Source: an uncultured Rhodospirillaceae bacterium
GTDB taxonomy: Bacteria; Pseudomonadota; Alphaproteobacteria; Rhodospirillales; Casp-alpha2
NCBI GenBank assembly: GCA_913048145.1
Contig: CAJWVP010000157.1
Location: 1 to 6,855, forward strand
Direction: 5' to 3'
Length of the DNA: 6,855 bases
Shown here: positions 6,724-6,855 of the stretch, piece by piece
How positions within the stretch are numbered: the stretch's first letter is position 1
How the letters are laid out: every line of letters starts with the position of its first letter
Translations under genes and position numbers: made by a program
The notes under the pieces: model-generated
The model's input: the letters and a program-made list of their open reading frames with translations, nothing else
Told to the model about the DNA's origin: nothing
Database searches by the model: none

Positions 6724-6855
6724 ACCCGGTCGTGAGCCTGATTGACGAACTGGTCTATTTCATCGCGGAGCACCGTGGATTGGTCCGCCGGATCGCCCGC
6801 CGCCGTCAAGATCGCTTCCGAGCCCTCACTCATCTCCGACGCCACATCCGAGAAC
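6720..6855 (-). CDS. methyl-accepting chemotaxis protein, C-terminal end (partial)
   Basis: The last 136 nt on the minus strand are open in one frame up to a TAA at 6722-6720. They encode 45 residues that read like the end of a methyl-accepting chemotaxis protein. An ASEMSEGSEAI stretch matches the second methylation helix, then AAGDPADQSTVLRDEIDQF matches the typical alphaproteobacterial ending (Ser/Gln, Leu-Arg, Glu-Ile-Asp-x-Phe). The periplasmic or sensor part, HAMP domain and CheA/CheW-binding hairpin lie outside the window. No pentapeptide tether of the NWETF type ends the protein. It converges on the glycosyltransferase gene, and the two stop codons overlap in a TTTAAA palindrome. The assignment rests on a short tail only. 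Confidence 0.72.
   Translation of the reverse strand, partial: FSDVASEMSEGSEAILTAAGDPADQSTVLRDEIDQFVNQAHDRV

Noticed and set aside
6732..6855. Plus-strand frame from a GTG at 6732, open to the window edge
   Set aside because: Its product is very arginine-rich and resembles no family, while the minus-strand frame over the same bases reads as a chemotaxis-receptor tail.

Overview
The window (about 60% GC by eye) looks like chromosomal DNA from an alphaproteobacterium, probably of the Rhodospirillales type. The strongest evidence is a clear MipZ, the division-plane ATPase typical of Alphaproteobacteria. It sits beside a VWA protein and a membrane J-domain protein whose style matches proteins I recall from Rhodospirillales. 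A chemotaxis-receptor C-terminus at the right edge suggests a motile bacterium. I cannot name the genus.

Layout: nearly the whole left part (17-5439) reads on the minus strand. In transcription order it holds a molybdopterin oxidoreductase (5439-3382), then MipZ (3377-2505, after a 4-nt gap), a VWA-domain protein (2430-1699), a membrane-anchored DnaJ-like protein (1696-941, 2-nt gap), a small DOPA 4,5-dioxygenase family protein (954-610, 14-nt overlap with the J-protein gene) and, after a 101-nt AT-rich spacer, a GlcG/HbpS family protein (508-17). The tight spacing suggests that the first five genes form one operon. The GlcG/HbpS gene could be a read-through member or its own unit.

A 108-nt divergent spacer (5440-5547) separates this operon from a plus-strand family-4-type glycosyltransferase (5548-6723). 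The spacer carries a perfect 19-nt palindrome and a weak promoter candidate for the operon. The glycosyltransferase converges on, and overlaps by 4 nt, the C-terminal end of a minus-strand methyl-accepting chemotaxis protein that runs off the right edge.

How they may work together: MipZ positions the FtsZ ring in alphaproteobacteria. The VWA protein and the membrane J-protein follow it directly and may form a metal-dependent, chaperone-linked accessory module at the membrane; this is inference. The molybdoenzyme and the dioxygenase-like protein look metabolic, and their reason for sharing a transcript with mipZ is not evident from the sequence. No RNA genes, insertion sequences, CRISPR arrays or phage genes were seen.
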